Translations under genes and position numbers: made by a program
The notes under the pieces: model-generated
What the model was told of the DNA's origin: nothing
Seen by the model: the letters and a program-made list of their open reading frames with translations, nothing else
Databases searched by the model: none
Assembly (NCBI RefSeq): GCF_002158865.1
Contig: NZ_CP021455.1
Coordinates: 1,612,001-1,676,000, forward strand
DNA length: 64,000 nucleotides
Direction of reading: 5' to 3'
From: Comamonas serinivorans
GTDB lineage: Bacteria > Pseudomonadota > Gammaproteobacteria > Burkholderiales > Burkholderiaceae_C
Shown here: one piece after another, positions 1 to 9,536 of the stretch
How positions within the stretch are numbered: the first letter of the stretch is position 1
Layout: each line of letters opens with the position of its first letter

Positions 1-1
1 C

Positions 2-295
2 TACGAGATCTACATGGTGGCCGACGCCTCGGGCGGCACGTCGCTGGACGCCCACAACTACGCCATGGACCGCATGGTGCAGGCCGGCGTGGTGCCCGTG
101 ACCTGGCAGCAGGTGCTGCTGGAGTGGCAGCGCGACTGGGCGCGCCGCGGCACCTACGACGCGGTGATGGACATCGTGCGCGAGCACTCCGGCGCCTACG
201 GCATGGGCGTGGACTACGCCTACACCATGGTGCACAAGGCGCCCGAGCGCGTGCAGCACGGCGAGACCGTCGGCCCCAACCCCGCCCAGGCCTGA
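2..295 (+). CDS. Isochorismatase-family hydrolase, C-terminal part
   Basis: The frame is open from the left edge, so the gene begins outside the window; about 97 residues are visible. The segment VADASGGTS, followed by a predicted helix and then GVVPVTWQQVLLEWQRDWA, matches the C-terminal half of cysteine hydrolases of the isochorismatase superfamily (YcaC-like branch). The catalytic Asp and Lys would lie upstream, so the substrate cannot be judged. It is followed at 38 bp by the XapX gene and then an amidohydrolase, all on the same strand, which suggests one small operon. The family call is firm; the exact reaction is unknown. Confidence 0.8.
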   Translation, partial: YEIYMVADASGGTSLDAHNYAMDRMVQAGVVPVTWQQVLLEWQRDWARRGTYDAVMDIVREHSGAYGMGVDYAYTMVHKAPERVQHGETVGPNPAQA

Positions 296-333
296 CCTCC
301 CGCGCCGCCAGCCCCCGCCACAGGAGTGACACC

Positions 334-600
334 ATGAAGCTCTACGCACTGTCCCTGGGTGCCGGCCTGCTGGTCGGCGTGGTCTACAGCCTGCTGCAGG
401 TGCGCTCCCCCGCGCCGCCGCTGGTGGCCCTGGTGGGGCTGCTGGGCATCCTGGTGGGCGAGCAGGCCATTCCCGTGGGCAAGCAATTGCTGCGCGGCAC
501 GGCCTTCGGCGCCGCCTGCGAGCAGACCCGAGCCACCGAGCATGTGCTGGGGCAGCTGCCCGGCCGCCAGAACCCCGGCGCGGACCAGCGCCAGGGCTGA
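334..600 (+). CDS. XapX domain small membrane protein
   Basis: The product is 88 residues. It opens with MKLYALSLGAGLLVGVVYSL, then a SPAPP turn, then a second hydrophobic helix ending GILVGEQ. This two-helix pattern is typical of the XapX (DUF1427) family, whose function is unknown. The chosen ATG has a CAGGAG ribosome site 7 bp upstream; longer in-frame extensions lack one. After the XapX core there is a polar tail of about 35 residues. It lies between the hydrolase and amidohydrolase genes and probably shares their transcript. It is likely an inner-membrane protein. Confidence 0.75.
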   Translation: MKLYALSLGAGLLVGVVYSLLQVRSPAPPLVALVGLLGILVGEQAIPVGKQLLRGTAFGAACEQTRATEHVLGQLPGRQNPGADQRQG

Positions 601-631
601 CACCAGCCCCCATCTTCAAGGAAACTGCCCC

Positions 632-2620
632 ATGAGCACGCGCAGAAAAGTCCTGGGCTCCGCCGCCACCCTCGCCGTGGGTGGCCTGCTGGGCTGCAGC
701 ATCCCCTCACGCCAAGGAGCCTCCATGACCGACCACACGCCCGACGCCGTCTTCCACAACGGCCGATTCACCACGCTGAACCGGGCCCAGCCCACGGCCA
801 CGGCCGTGGCCGTCAAGGACGGCCGGTTCATCGCCGTCGGCTCCGACACCGAGGTGCTGGCCCTGGCCGGCAGCGGCACGCGCCGGATCGACCTGCAGCG
901 CCGCAGCGTGCTGCCCGGCCTGTTCGACAACCACACCCACGTGGTGCGCGGCGGCCTCAACTACAACATGGAGCTGCGCTGGGACGGTGTGCGCTCGCTG
1001 GCCGATGCGCTGGACATGCTCAAGCGCCAGGTCGCCATCACGCCCGCGCCGCAGTGGGTGCGCGTGGTCGGCGGCTTCACCGAACACCAGTTCGTGGAAA
1101 AGCGCCTGCCGACCCTGGCCGAGATCAACGCCATCGCGCCCGACACGCCGGTCTTCCTGCTGCACCTGTACGACCGCGCCTTGCTCAATGGCGCGGCCCT
1201 GCGGGCGGTGGGCTACACCCGCGACACCCAGGCCCCGCCCGGCGGCGAGATCGTGCGCGACGCAGCCGGCAACCCCACCGGCCTGCTGCTGGCCAAGCCC
1301 AACGCCACCATCCTGTATGCCACGCTGGCCAAGGGGCCCAAGCTGCCGCTGGACTACCAGATCAGCTCCACGCGCCACTTCATGCGCGAGCTCAACCGCC
1401 TGGGCGTGACCGGCGTCATCGACGCCGGCGGCGGCAACCAGAACTACCCCGAGGACTACGAGGTGATCCAGAAGCTGGCCGAGGCCAACCAGATCACCGT
1501 GCGCTTGGCCTACAACCTGTTCACGCAAAAGCCGCAGCAGGAGAAGGAGGACTTCCTCAAATGGACCTCGTCGGTCAAGTACAAGCAGGGCGACGACTAC
1601 TTCCGCCACAACGGCGCCGGCGAAATGCTGGTGTACTCTGCGGCCGACTTTGAGGACTTCCGCGTCGAACGCCCCGACATGCCGCCCCAGATGGAGGGCG
1701 AACTCGAGGAGGTCGTGCGCGTGCTGGTGCAGAACCAGTGGCCCTGGCGCCTGCACGCCACCTACGACGAAACCATTTCGCGCGCGCTCGACGTGTTCGA
1801 GAAGGTCCACCGCGACACCCCGCTGACCGGCATCCACTGGTTCTTCGACCACGCCGAAACCATTTCGGACCGCTCCATCGACCGCATCGCCGCACTGGGC
1901 GGCGGCATTGCCGTGCAGCACCGCATGGCCTACCAGGGGGAGTACTTTCTGGAGCGCTATGGCGCCAAGGCCGCCGAGGCCACGCCCCCCATCAAGCGCA
2001 TCCTGGACAAGGGCGTCAAGGTGTCGGCAGGCACCGATGCCACGCGCGTCGCCTCGTACAACCCCTGGGTGTCGCTGGCGTGGATGATCACCGGCAAGAC
2101 CCTGGGCGGCACGCAGCTCTACCCGCAGCGCAACCTGCTCGACCGCGAGACGGCGCTGCGCATGTGGACGGAGAACGTCGCCTGGTTCAGCAACGAGGAG
2201 GGCCGGCGCGGCCGCATCGCGGTGGGGCAACTGGCCGACTTCATCGTGCCCAGCAAAGACTATTTCAGCGTGCCCGAGGACGAGATCTCCTTCCTGACCT
2301 CGCTGCTGACGGTGGTGGGCGGCCGCGTCGTCTACGGCGAAGGCGAGTTCGCCCCGCATGACGACAACCCCTTGCCGCCCGCCATGCCGGACTGGTCGCC
2401 GGTCCGCAGCTTCAAAGGCTACGCCGCCTGGGGTGACCCCGAGGGTGCGGGCCGGCATTCGCTGCACCCGGCGCGCTACCAGGCTGTCTCGTCCTGCGGC
2501 TGCGCCAGCGCCTGCGGTCTGCACGGCCATGACCATGCGAGCGCCTGGGGCTCGGCGGCCCCGGCGTCCGACCTGAAAGGCTTTTTCGGCGCCCTGGGCT
2601 GCTCCTGCTGGGCGGTCTGA
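632..2620 (+). CDS. Exported amidohydrolase (YtcJ-like, amidohydrolase 3 family)
   Basis: The product is 662 residues. The start has an AAGGA site upstream and gives an N-terminus with RRK, a hydrophobic stretch and GGLLGC, so it looks like a twin-arginine signal combined with a lipobox. The mature part is a metal-dependent amidohydrolase of the YtcJ/COG1574 type: a metal-binding HTH in FDNHTHV near residue 100, and later HWFFDHAE and SAGTDATR segments. Such enzymes hydrolyse N-acyl or cyclic amide substrates, but the substrate here is not predictable. The last 45 residues carry a cysteine/histidine-rich tail (CGCASAC, HGHDH, GCSC) that may bind metal. Upstream neighbours suggest a hydrolase operon. 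Confidence 0.8.
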   Translation: MSTRRKVLGSAATLAVGGLLGCSIPSRQGASMTDHTPDAVFHNGRFTTLNRAQPTATAVAVKDGRFIAVGSDTEVLALAGSGTRRIDLQRRSVLPGLFDNHTHVVRGGLNYNMELRWDGVRSLADALDMLKRQVAITPAPQWVRVVGGFTEHQFVEKRLPTLAEINAIAPDTPVFLLHLYDRALLNGAALRAVGYTRDTQAPPGGEIVRDAAGNPTGLLLAKPNATILYATLAKGPKLPLDYQISSTRHFMRELNRLGVTGVIDAGGGNQNYPEDYEVIQKLAEANQITVRLAYNLFTQKPQQEKEDFLKWTSSVKYKQGDDYFRHNGAGEMLVYSAADFEDFRVERPDMPPQMEGELEEVVRVLVQNQWPWRLHATYDETISRALDVFEKVHRDTPLTGIHWFFDHAETISDRSIDRIAALGGGIAVQHRMAYQGEYFLERYGAKAAEATPPIKRILDKGVKVSAGTDATRVASYNPWVSLAWMITGKTLGGTQLYPQRNLLDRETALRMWTENVAWFSNEEGRRGRIAVGQLADFIVPSKDYFSVPEDEISFLTSLLTVVGGRVVYGEGEFAPHDDNPLPPAMPDWSPVRSFKGYAAWGDPEGAGRHSLHPARYQAVSSCGCASACGLHGHDHASAWGSAAPASDLKGFFGALGCSCWAV

Positions 2621-2659
2621 GCGCCCGCCGGTCTCACTCAGCCTCGTCTTCGGGTGATT

Positions 2660-2711
2660 GGGGTATGCAGACAGGGTCGATGGATGAAAAACGACCAACG
2701 ATGCATACCCC
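2660..2711. repeat. 52-bp palindromic element R1
   Basis: Outer arms GGGGTATG/CATACCCC, inner tetrads CGAT/AACG and an 8-nt loop containing GATGAAA. It begins 39 bp after the amidohydrolase stop. Together with R2 it occupies most of the recognisable content of the 351-bp gap 2621-2971, in which no gene is seen. Confidence 0.85.
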
Positions 2712-2892
2712 CTGATCGAAGCCATGACGATGGTCTGGGGAATGAACGGCGGCACCGGCGGCTTCGCTGGTGCGGCGGGTGGCCAGGCGCCGCACGGGCG
2801 GCGCGGCCTTGCCGGCTGCGGGTGACCCGCGTCCAGAGGTTGGCCCGGGTTCCCCAGCGAGCGCCGTTGCCCTGATTTTTTTCATGCACTGA

Positions 2893-2944
2893 GCAGTATG
2901 CAGGCCTCGCCGATGTATTCGAAGCGGCAGACAACCCATACTCC
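2893..2944. repeat. 52-bp palindromic element R2
   Basis: Outer arms GCAGTATG/CATACTCC and inner CGAT/AGCG, with poorly matched 10-bp middle arms. It ends 27 bp before the doxX-like start codon, so it probably lies in that gene's 5' leader. It is one of four copies not placed just after a stop codon. Confidence 0.75.
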
Positions 2945-2971
2945 TTCTCCATTTTTGACGACTGGAATCCC

Positions 2972-3418
2972 ATGTCCTTGCCTTTGACGACCTCACGCCC
3001 ACGGGTCACCGCCGCAGCGCAACAGGTGTTCGGCAGCCGTGCGGTGCGCGGGCTGGCCTACCTGGGTCTGTGCGCGGCCTACCTGCAGGGTGGCCTGGTC
3101 AAGCTGACCGATTTCCCGGGCGCGGTGGCCGAGATGGCGCACTTCGGCCTGGCGCCGGCGCCCGTGTTCGCTGCGCTGGTCATCGCGCTGGAGCTGTGCG
3201 CGTCGGCCATGGTGCTCACCGGCCGCGGCCGTTGGCTGGGCGCCTTGGCACTGGCCGGCTTCACCGCGCTGGCCACGGCCCTGGCGCTGCAGTTCTGGAC
3301 CTTGCCCGCGGGCCAGGCCCGCTTCATGGCCGCCAACTCGTTTTTTGAACACCTGGGCCTGATCGGCGGTTTCCTGCTCGTCGCCTGGCTCGACCTGAAT
3401 GAACGGGGTGCCGCATGA
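2972..3418 (+). CDS. DoxX family membrane protein
   Basis: The product is 148 residues with four predicted membrane helices. The motif GLVKLTDFPG after helix 1 and the later ALVIALELCASAMVL helix are characteristic of the DoxX/DoxD family. Members are small inner-membrane proteins of uncertain role, sometimes tied to redox or thiol stress. The stop codon overlaps the next gene by ATGA, so it is translationally coupled to the downstream MFS exporter. The ATG used gives the first hydrophobic helix a short basic N-terminal tail, as expected. No cofactor-binding motif is visible. Confidence 0.8.
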   Translation: MSLPLTTSRPRVTAAAQQVFGSRAVRGLAYLGLCAAYLQGGLVKLTDFPGAVAEMAHFGLAPAPVFAALVIALELCASAMVLTGRGRWLGALALAGFTALATALALQFWTLPAGQARFMAANSFFEHLGLIGGFLLVAWLDLNERGAA

Positions 3419-5208
3419 CCCATCCACACCACACGGCGCCTGGCGCCACGCCCACCGAGGGCGACCCCGCAGCGGGCCATGCCGCCGAGCCGTCCCCCTT
3501 GGGCAGCGGACCAGGGGAGCGCGGGGGCAATGGCCGCAGCGCCGGGCCGTCCCAAGCAAGGCCAGCCCCCTTGGGGGGCGCCCGGCGTAGGGGCAGCGGA
3601 CCAGGCGAAGCCGGGGAGCGTGGGGGCAATGGCTTCACGCCTTTGCGCCAGACGCTGTTCCTCGTGCTCTGGGTGGCCACCATCGTCGGCAACACGGGCA
3701 GCTTTGTGCGCGACGTGGCCAGCGCCTGGCTGATGACCGACCTCTCGCCGTCGCCGGCCGCCGTGGCCCTGGTGCAGGCGGCGGCCACGCTGCCGGTGTT
3801 CCTGCTGGCGATTCCGGCCGGCGTGCTGGCCGACATCCTGGACCGGCGCAAATTCCTCATCGGCGTGCAGCTGCTGCTGGCCGGCACCAGCGCCAGCCTC
3901 ATGTTGCTGTCGGCCGCCGGGCTGCAGTCGGTCACCTCGCTGGTGGCGCTGACCTTTCTGGGCGGCATTGGCGCCGCGCTCATGGGGCCGACCTGGCAAG
4001 CCATCGTGCCCGAGCTGGTGACCAAGCGCGACCTCAAGAGCGCCGTGGCGCTGAACTCGCTGGGCATCAACATCGCCCGCGCCATCGGGCCCGCGCTGGG
4101 CGGCGTGGTGCTGGCGCACCTGGGGGCGGCCGTCACCTATGGCGTGGACGTCATCAGCTACGCCTTCGTCATCGCCGCGCTGCTGTGGTGGCGCCGGCCC
4201 GATGCGGGGCAAGACGAGCTGGGCGAGCGCTTCGGCGGGGCCTTCCGGGCCGGCTTGCGGTACGCACGCGCCAGCCGCGAGCTGCACGTGGTGCTGTTGC
4301 GCGCCTTCCTGTTCTTTGCCATGGCCAGCTCGGTCTGGGCGCTGCTGCCGCTGGTGGCGCGCCAGCTGCTGGGCGGCGGCGCGGGCTTTTACGGCTTGCT
4401 GCTGGGGGCCGTTGGGGCGGGCGCGATTGCCGGCGCCATCGTCATGCCCAAGCTGCGGGACCGCGTGAGCGCCGACGGCCTGCTGCTGGGCGCGGCCTTG
4501 CTCACCGCGGGGGTGATGGCCTTCCTGGCCAGCGCGCCGCCGCAGTGGGCGGCGGTCGTGGCCCTGCTGGTGCTGGGCGCAGCCTGGATCACGGCGCTGA
4601 CGACGATGAACGGCGTGGCCCAGGCCATCTTGCCCAACTGGGTGCGCGGTCGCTCGCTGGCCGTCTACCTCACGGTGTTCAACGGCGCCATGACGGCCGG
4701 CAGCCTGGGCTGGGGCGCGGTGGCGCAGGGGGTGGGCGTGCCCATCACCTTGCTGGCGGGGGCGGTCTGCCTGGTCCTGGTGGGCCTGGTGGCCCACCGG
4801 GTCAAGCTGCCGCGCGGCGAGGCCGAGCTCTCGCCGTCCAACCACTGGCCCGAGCCCTTGACCGCAGCCCCTGTGGAACACGATCGGGGTCCGGTCATGA
4901 TCCTGATCGAGTACCGCGTCGCGGCGGCAGACCGCGCCGACTTCCTGCGTGCGCTCACCCGGCTGTCGCACGAGCGGCGCCGCGATGGGGCCTACGCTTG
5001 GGGGGTGACCGAAGATGCCGCCGACGCCAGCCTCATCCTCGAGTGGTTCCAGGTCGAGTCGTGGGCCGAGCACCTGCGCCAGCACCACCGCGTGTCCAAG
5101 GCCGATGCCGACCTGCAGGCCGAGGTGTTGCGCCACCTGCGGCCGGGCGAGCGGCCCGTGGTGCGGCACTTCCTGACCGTCGACCCGCCGCCCAAAGTGG
5201 GCAGGTGA
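3415..5208 (+). CDS. MFS exporter (EntS/MFS_3 type) fused to a C-terminal ABM-like domain
   Basis: The product is 597 residues. From about residue 76 to 470 it is a major facilitator of the transmembrane secretion effector/EntS type, with TIVGNTGSF in helix 1 and PAGVLADILDRRK as the loop 2-3 signature. From about residue 490 an antibiotic-biosynthesis-monooxygenase-like domain follows (VMILIEYRVAAADR to VRHFLTVDPP), a fusion normal for this family. The first 75 residues are low complexity (Gly, Pro, Ser) and are encoded by a duplicated GC-rich DNA repeat, so the functional start may lie further in. It overlaps the DoxX stop by 4 bp. A drug or metabolite exporter is likely; the substrate is unknown. 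Confidence 0.85.
   Translation: MTHPHHTAPGATPTEGDPAAGHAAEPSPLGSGPGERGGNGRSAGPSQARPAPLGGARRRGSGPGEAGERGGNGFTPLRQTLFLVLWVATIVGNTGSFVRDVASAWLMTDLSPSPAAVALVQAAATLPVFLLAIPAGVLADILDRRKFLIGVQLLLAGTSASLMLLSAAGLQSVTSLVALTFLGGIGAALMGPTWQAIVPELVTKRDLKSAVALNSLGINIARAIGPALGGVVLAHLGAAVTYGVDVISYAFVIAALLWWRRPDAGQDELGERFGGAFRAGLRYARASRELHVVLLRAFLFFAMASSVWALLPLVARQLLGGGAGFYGLLLGAVGAGAIAGAIVMPKLRDRVSADGLLLGAALLTAGVMAFLASAPPQWAAVVALLVLGAAWITALTTMNGVAQAILPNWVRGRSLAVYLTVFNGAMTAGSLGWGAVAQGVGVPITLLAGAVCLVLVGLVAHRVKLPRGEAELSPSNHWPEPLTAAPVEHDRGPVMILIEYRVAAADRADFLRALTRLSHERRRDGAYAWGVTEDAADASLILEWFQVESWAEHLRQHHRVSKADADLQAEVLRHLRPGERPVVRHFLTVDPPPKVGR
3495..3633 (+). repeat. Imperfect direct repeat pair inside the MFS coding region
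   Basis: GGGCAGCGGACCAGG occurs at 3501-3515 and again at 3591-3605, exactly 90 bp apart. GGGGGCAATGGC follows each copy (3523 and 3622). The repeats encode the Gly/Pro-rich N-terminus of the exporter. The 90-bp offset keeps the frame. They look like an intergenic-type GC-rich repeat that has been absorbed into the gene. Confidence 0.7.
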
Positions 5209-5216
5209 AGTGACAT

Positions 5217-5268
5217 GCAGTATCGGTCTATGGTCGATGTTTGATCATCGGGATCTGGCTGATACTGC
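5217..5268. repeat. 52-bp palindromic element R3
   Basis: Outer arms GCAGTATC/GATACTGC and inner CGAT/ATCG. It starts 8 bp after the MFS exporter stop codon, where a transcript end would be expected before serS. Confidence 0.85.
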
Positions 5269-5404
5269 TTCAGGGTGTGGGGTAGGTCATTCAAGCCAGG
5301 AAGACGGCGGGGCCATGCCGCGTCGGCCCGCCCGTGTGGGCGCGGTGCACGCTGCGGCCGCCTGAGCCGGGGCCTTCAAACCCGTTCCCAAGGGCAGCCC
5401 AAGG

Positions 5405-5480
5405 CCGTCGCCGGGGCCGCACTGGGCCGTCGCCGGGGGCTGTGCTACGCCGTCGCCGGGGGCTGTGCTACGCCGTCGCT
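5405..5480. repeat. Short tandem repeat upstream of serS
   Basis: CCGTCGCC-type units begin at 5405, 5427, 5450 and 5473, a period of 22-23 bp. The second and third units share CCGTCGCCGGGGGCTGTGCT. The array ends about 16 bp before the probable -10 box of serS, so it sits where a -35 region or activator site would be. Confidence 0.75.
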
Positions 5481-5496
5481 GGCGTGGGGCGGCCCC

Positions 5497-5502
5497 TACA
5501 AT
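5497..5502 (+). promoter_or_regulatory. Putative -10 box of serS
   Basis: TACAAT lies 7 bp before the serS ATG with no clear -35 match and no ribosome site between. If it is the -10 element, transcription would begin at or next to the start codon, giving a leaderless message. Confidence 0.4.
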
Positions 5503-5509
5503 CTTGCCC

Positions 5510-6820
<1,311 letters not shown>

Positions 6821-6832
6821 GGCGGAAATTTG

Positions 6833-6884
6833 AGGCGTATTCATGCCTGCCGATGATTTTTTCATCGGTAGCGCTGGATACTCC
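6833..6884. repeat. 52-bp palindromic element R4
   Basis: GTAT and ATAC ends with a strong inner hairpin CCGATGA/TCATCGG around a T-rich loop. The left arm appears one base shorter than in the other copies. It lies 12 bp after the serS stop. Confidence 0.8.
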
Positions 6885-6920
6885 TTGTTGACTGTCCTGG
6901 TGCGGGCGCTGTTTCAGACC

Positions 6921-6955
6921 TGGCACCTGGCACCTGGCACCTGGCACCTGGCACC
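6921..6955. repeat. Five exact tandem copies of TGGCACC
   Basis: Five head-to-tail heptamers occupy 6921-6955. They lie in the 418-bp gap between serS and the IPTL-CTERM protein gene. Apart from these, R4 and the palindrome at 7202-7215, I see nothing in that gap. Confidence 0.9.
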
Positions 6956-7201
6956 GGCGCCGCTCGTGTCGACGCCCCCTTGATCGGGCCGCACGCGTGG
7001 ACGCGCGTGTTGAGCGGCCCATCCCCATCCTCGGCGGCCCATCGCGGATCCGGCCTCATCGCACCGCGGCGGGTCGGTTCAGCGCCTGAGCAACCGCCTT
7101 GGCAATCAAGCCGGCCAAGCGGCTGTGCCCGCAGCCGCGCACGTCCATGGCACCGACATGGTGCTGCGTTTCGGTACTTTTTAACGGTTTGAAGTTCGGG
7201 T

Positions 7202-7215
7202 TTACACGGGTGTAA
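7202..7215. promoter_or_regulatory. 14-bp perfect palindrome TTACAC-GG-GTGTAA
   Basis: A perfect dyad lies 87 bp upstream of the GTG start of the IPTL-CTERM protein, in a locally AT-rich stretch (about 7165-7260) that is the best promoter candidate in this gap. It could be a repressor or activator site. The cognate regulator is unknown. Confidence 0.45.
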
Positions 7216-7302
7216 GCGTGATTCCTTTTGTGTGACTGCTTTGTGAAGAGAATCCGCAACTTTGTCAGCTAGGGGCCCAAGTGCCTCGATGGGAAAGTTT
7301 GC

Positions 7303-9144
7303 GTGAAAGTCAAGGGATTCGTGAAGTCGGTAGGAGCCGGCGCGGTGTTGCTGGCGGCGCTGGGTGGGCAGGCCAGCGAGTTGAAGTTGTACCTGTCGCA
7401 GCCGGCGTTCAACGCGGCACTCAATGCGGCCGTGCCCGATGGCGCTTTGCCCTGGCCGGCCAGCTACGGTGAAAGCTACGTCATCGAGACGTTCAACGGC
7501 GAAGCCCTTGGCACCAAAACCTCAGGCACCTGGGCCGTGGGCCGCTACGCGGTGGCCGCCGGCGGCAACACCAACGTGTCGGGCCCCAGCCAGTGGGGCG
7601 GCGCCGGCACCGGAACCCGGCTGTACGCCGGGGGCTCGCCCTTCCTGAATGCCGGCAACACGGGCACGCCCGCTGGCGTCACCATCACCCTGGACGAGGG
7701 CGCGCGCTACGTCGGCTTCTGGTGGTCGGCTGGGTCCGATGGCAACCACGTCGAGCTGCTCGATGAGCACGACAACGTGCTGGTCTCCATGAACACCAGC
7801 GACCTCATGAACTTCCTGGGCAGCGCGGCCACGTTCAGGACGCTGGATGGTGCGACCTACAACCGCGGGCAGTACAACAACAACCCGTTCACGAGCGGCG
7901 GCGGGGGCCAGCCGTTTGCCTACCTGAACTTCGTGCTGAACGACAGCACCGGCACGGGCAGCGTCACGATCCGCAAGCTCCGGTTCTGGGGCACCGGCTT
8001 TGAGCTGGACAACGTCGCCGTGCGCAGCCCGGCGCTGACCGGCACCCTGCCGCCGAGCTGGATCGACACGGGCATCACCAAGGCCATCGTCGACCCGCCC
8101 GTGACCGAGGACGACACCGGCACCACCCGCGTTGACCAGCCGGTCACGCTGAACCTGGTCGGCAACGACCCCTACGTGCCGCCGGGCAGCACCGTCACGG
8201 TGCCGCCCCGCAGCGACCAGGGCGGCACCGTCACCGCGGGCGCCAACCCCGGGGAATGGCGCTACACGCCGCCCCCCGGTTTCACCGGCACCGACACCTT
8301 CAGCTACGAGGTGTGCCTGGCGGCGCCCAACCAAACCACGTGTGCCACCTCGACCGTGACCGTGACCGTGGTGGCGCCCGATGTGCGCGTGGACCTGACG
8401 GGCCTGCCCCCCGCGGCCACCGTGGGCCAGCCCTACACGGGCAGCTTCAGCTGCACGAACCAGGGCACGGCCGATGCGCTGGCCGCCACCACCTGCAAGG
8501 TGGACAACCTGCCCCAGGGCGTGACGCCGGGCGCCTGCGCCATCAGCCCCGGCAACGTGGCCTGGGTGGCCGGTGATCCGATTCCGGTCGGCGAAACCGT
8601 GACCTGCGCCGTGAGCGGCACGCCGGACAACCAGAAGGGCACCGTCACCGTGCAGGGCAGCACCAGCGCCACCGGCGACACCGTGCCCGGCAACAACACC
8701 GCCACGCAGGACATCACCGTGTCCGGCGTGCCCGATGTGGTGGTCGACATGTCCGGCCTGCCCAACGGCACGGTCGGCCAGCCCTACGAGGGCCAGTTCA
8801 CCTGCACCAACCGCGGCACGGCCGATGCGCCGGCCACCACCTGTGACGCCAGCCTGGCGCCGTGGATGACGCAGGGCGCTTGCACCATCAGCCCCGCGGG
8901 CGCGGCCTGGACCTCGCCGGCCACCATCCCGGAAGGCGCGACCGTGACCTGCCCGGTCACCGGTACGCCGAAGGAAACCGGCGAATGGCCGGTCACGGGC
9001 ACCGGTGGCGGCAGCACGGGCAAGGTGGACGTGAGCGTTCGCGCCCTCAAGCCCGTGCCCACGCTGACGCACTGGGGCCAGCTGCTGATGGCCGGCGCGC
9101 TGGCCGCGCTGGGCCTGGCCCTGCGCCGCCGCCGCTCGGTGTGA
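7303..9144 (+). CDS. Secreted repeat protein with IPTL-CTERM sorting signal
   Basis: The product is 613 residues. The GTG start gives a basic N-terminus and a signal peptide (LLAALGGQAS). A beta-rich N-domain (about 25-240) is followed by a bacterial Ig/cadherin-like module (TEDDTGTTRVDQPVTLNLVG to GFTGTDTFSYEVC). Next come two related modules of about 110 residues with GLP-x-VGQPY-x-G-x-F-x-CTN and GTADA. The C-terminus has VPTLTHWGQLLM, a hydrophobic helix and RRRRS, the layout of the IPTL-CTERM sorting signal recognised by an exosortase-like processing system. It is probably surface-attached or released as part of an extracellular matrix. No exosortase gene is in the window. Confidence 0.8.
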   Translation: MKVKGFVKSVGAGAVLLAALGGQASELKLYLSQPAFNAALNAAVPDGALPWPASYGESYVIETFNGEALGTKTSGTWAVGRYAVAAGGNTNVSGPSQWGGAGTGTRLYAGGSPFLNAGNTGTPAGVTITLDEGARYVGFWWSAGSDGNHVELLDEHDNVLVSMNTSDLMNFLGSAATFRTLDGATYNRGQYNNNPFTSGGGGQPFAYLNFVLNDSTGTGSVTIRKLRFWGTGFELDNVAVRSPALTGTLPPSWIDTGITKAIVDPPVTEDDTGTTRVDQPVTLNLVGNDPYVPPGSTVTVPPRSDQGGTVTAGANPGEWRYTPPPGFTGTDTFSYEVCLAAPNQTTCATSTVTVTVVAPDVRVDLTGLPPAATVGQPYTGSFSCTNQGTADALAATTCKVDNLPQGVTPGACAISPGNVAWVAGDPIPVGETVTCAVSGTPDNQKGTVTVQGSTSATGDTVPGNNTATQDITVSGVPDVVVDMSGLPNGTVGQPYEGQFTCTNRGTADAPATTCDASLAPWMTQGACTISPAGAAWTSPATIPEGATVTCPVTGTPKETGEWPVTGTGGGSTGKVDVSVRALKPVPTLTHWGQLLMAGALAALGLALRRRRSV

Positions 9145-9153
9145 TCGGCGCCC

Positions 9154-9177
9154 TGGCCTTTTTCTGAAAAAGGGCCA
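9154..9177 (+). terminator. Hairpin after the IPTL-CTERM gene
   Basis: TGGCCTTTTT pairs with AAAAAGGGCCA across a 3-nt loop, starting 9 bp after the stop. There is no U-tract after the stem, but the stem itself is T-rich on the 5' side. R5 begins directly after it. Confidence 0.5.
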
Positions 9178-9229
9178 TTAGTATCGGGGCATTGGCGTTT
9201 TAAATTGAACGGCAGTGACTGGATACTGG
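9178..9229. repeat. 52-bp palindromic element R5
   Basis: AGTATC/GATACT ends and inner CGTT/AACG. The middle arms are mostly mismatched, making this one of the more diverged copies. It lies 33 bp after the IPTL-CTERM protein stop and directly behind a hairpin. Confidence 0.7.
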
Positions 9230-9536
9230 ATGTATTCAAGGATGGTTGTGCTGGACGAGGGACTCGCGGTTGCAGGGGTGCCGCTCGGCGCGCAGCAGCT
9301 TGAGCGCCACGCGTTGCCTGAGCCCTCATCGCACGGCCACCGGCCATCTCGGGTCCTCCTCAGGGCCCGTTTTGCTTTCAGCGGCCTGTGCGTCCGTGAC
9401 GCGGGCGCAGCCGATTGAGACTTGGAAGACCTGACGGCCTGACAGGTGCCAGGCCTGTTGCGGGCGCAGGCGCGCAGGCGTGACGGGGGGCTGCGGCGGC
9501 AAGCGCGAGCAGCCGCCGGTGCTGCCCAGGCCGGGG

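Noticed and set aside
707..2755. Long open frame of 682 codons on the minus strand across the amidohydrolase
   Set aside because: It is antisense to a clearly conserved gene and its residue composition (His, Gln, Gly, Arg) is typical of a GC-rich shadow frame.
3079..5169. Open frame of 696 codons on the minus strand across the MFS gene
   Set aside because: A shadow of the exporter with no domain signature.
6921..6955. TGGCACC repeats considered as a sigma-54 promoter
   Set aside because: No TTGC(A/T) -12 element at the required spacing follows any copy.
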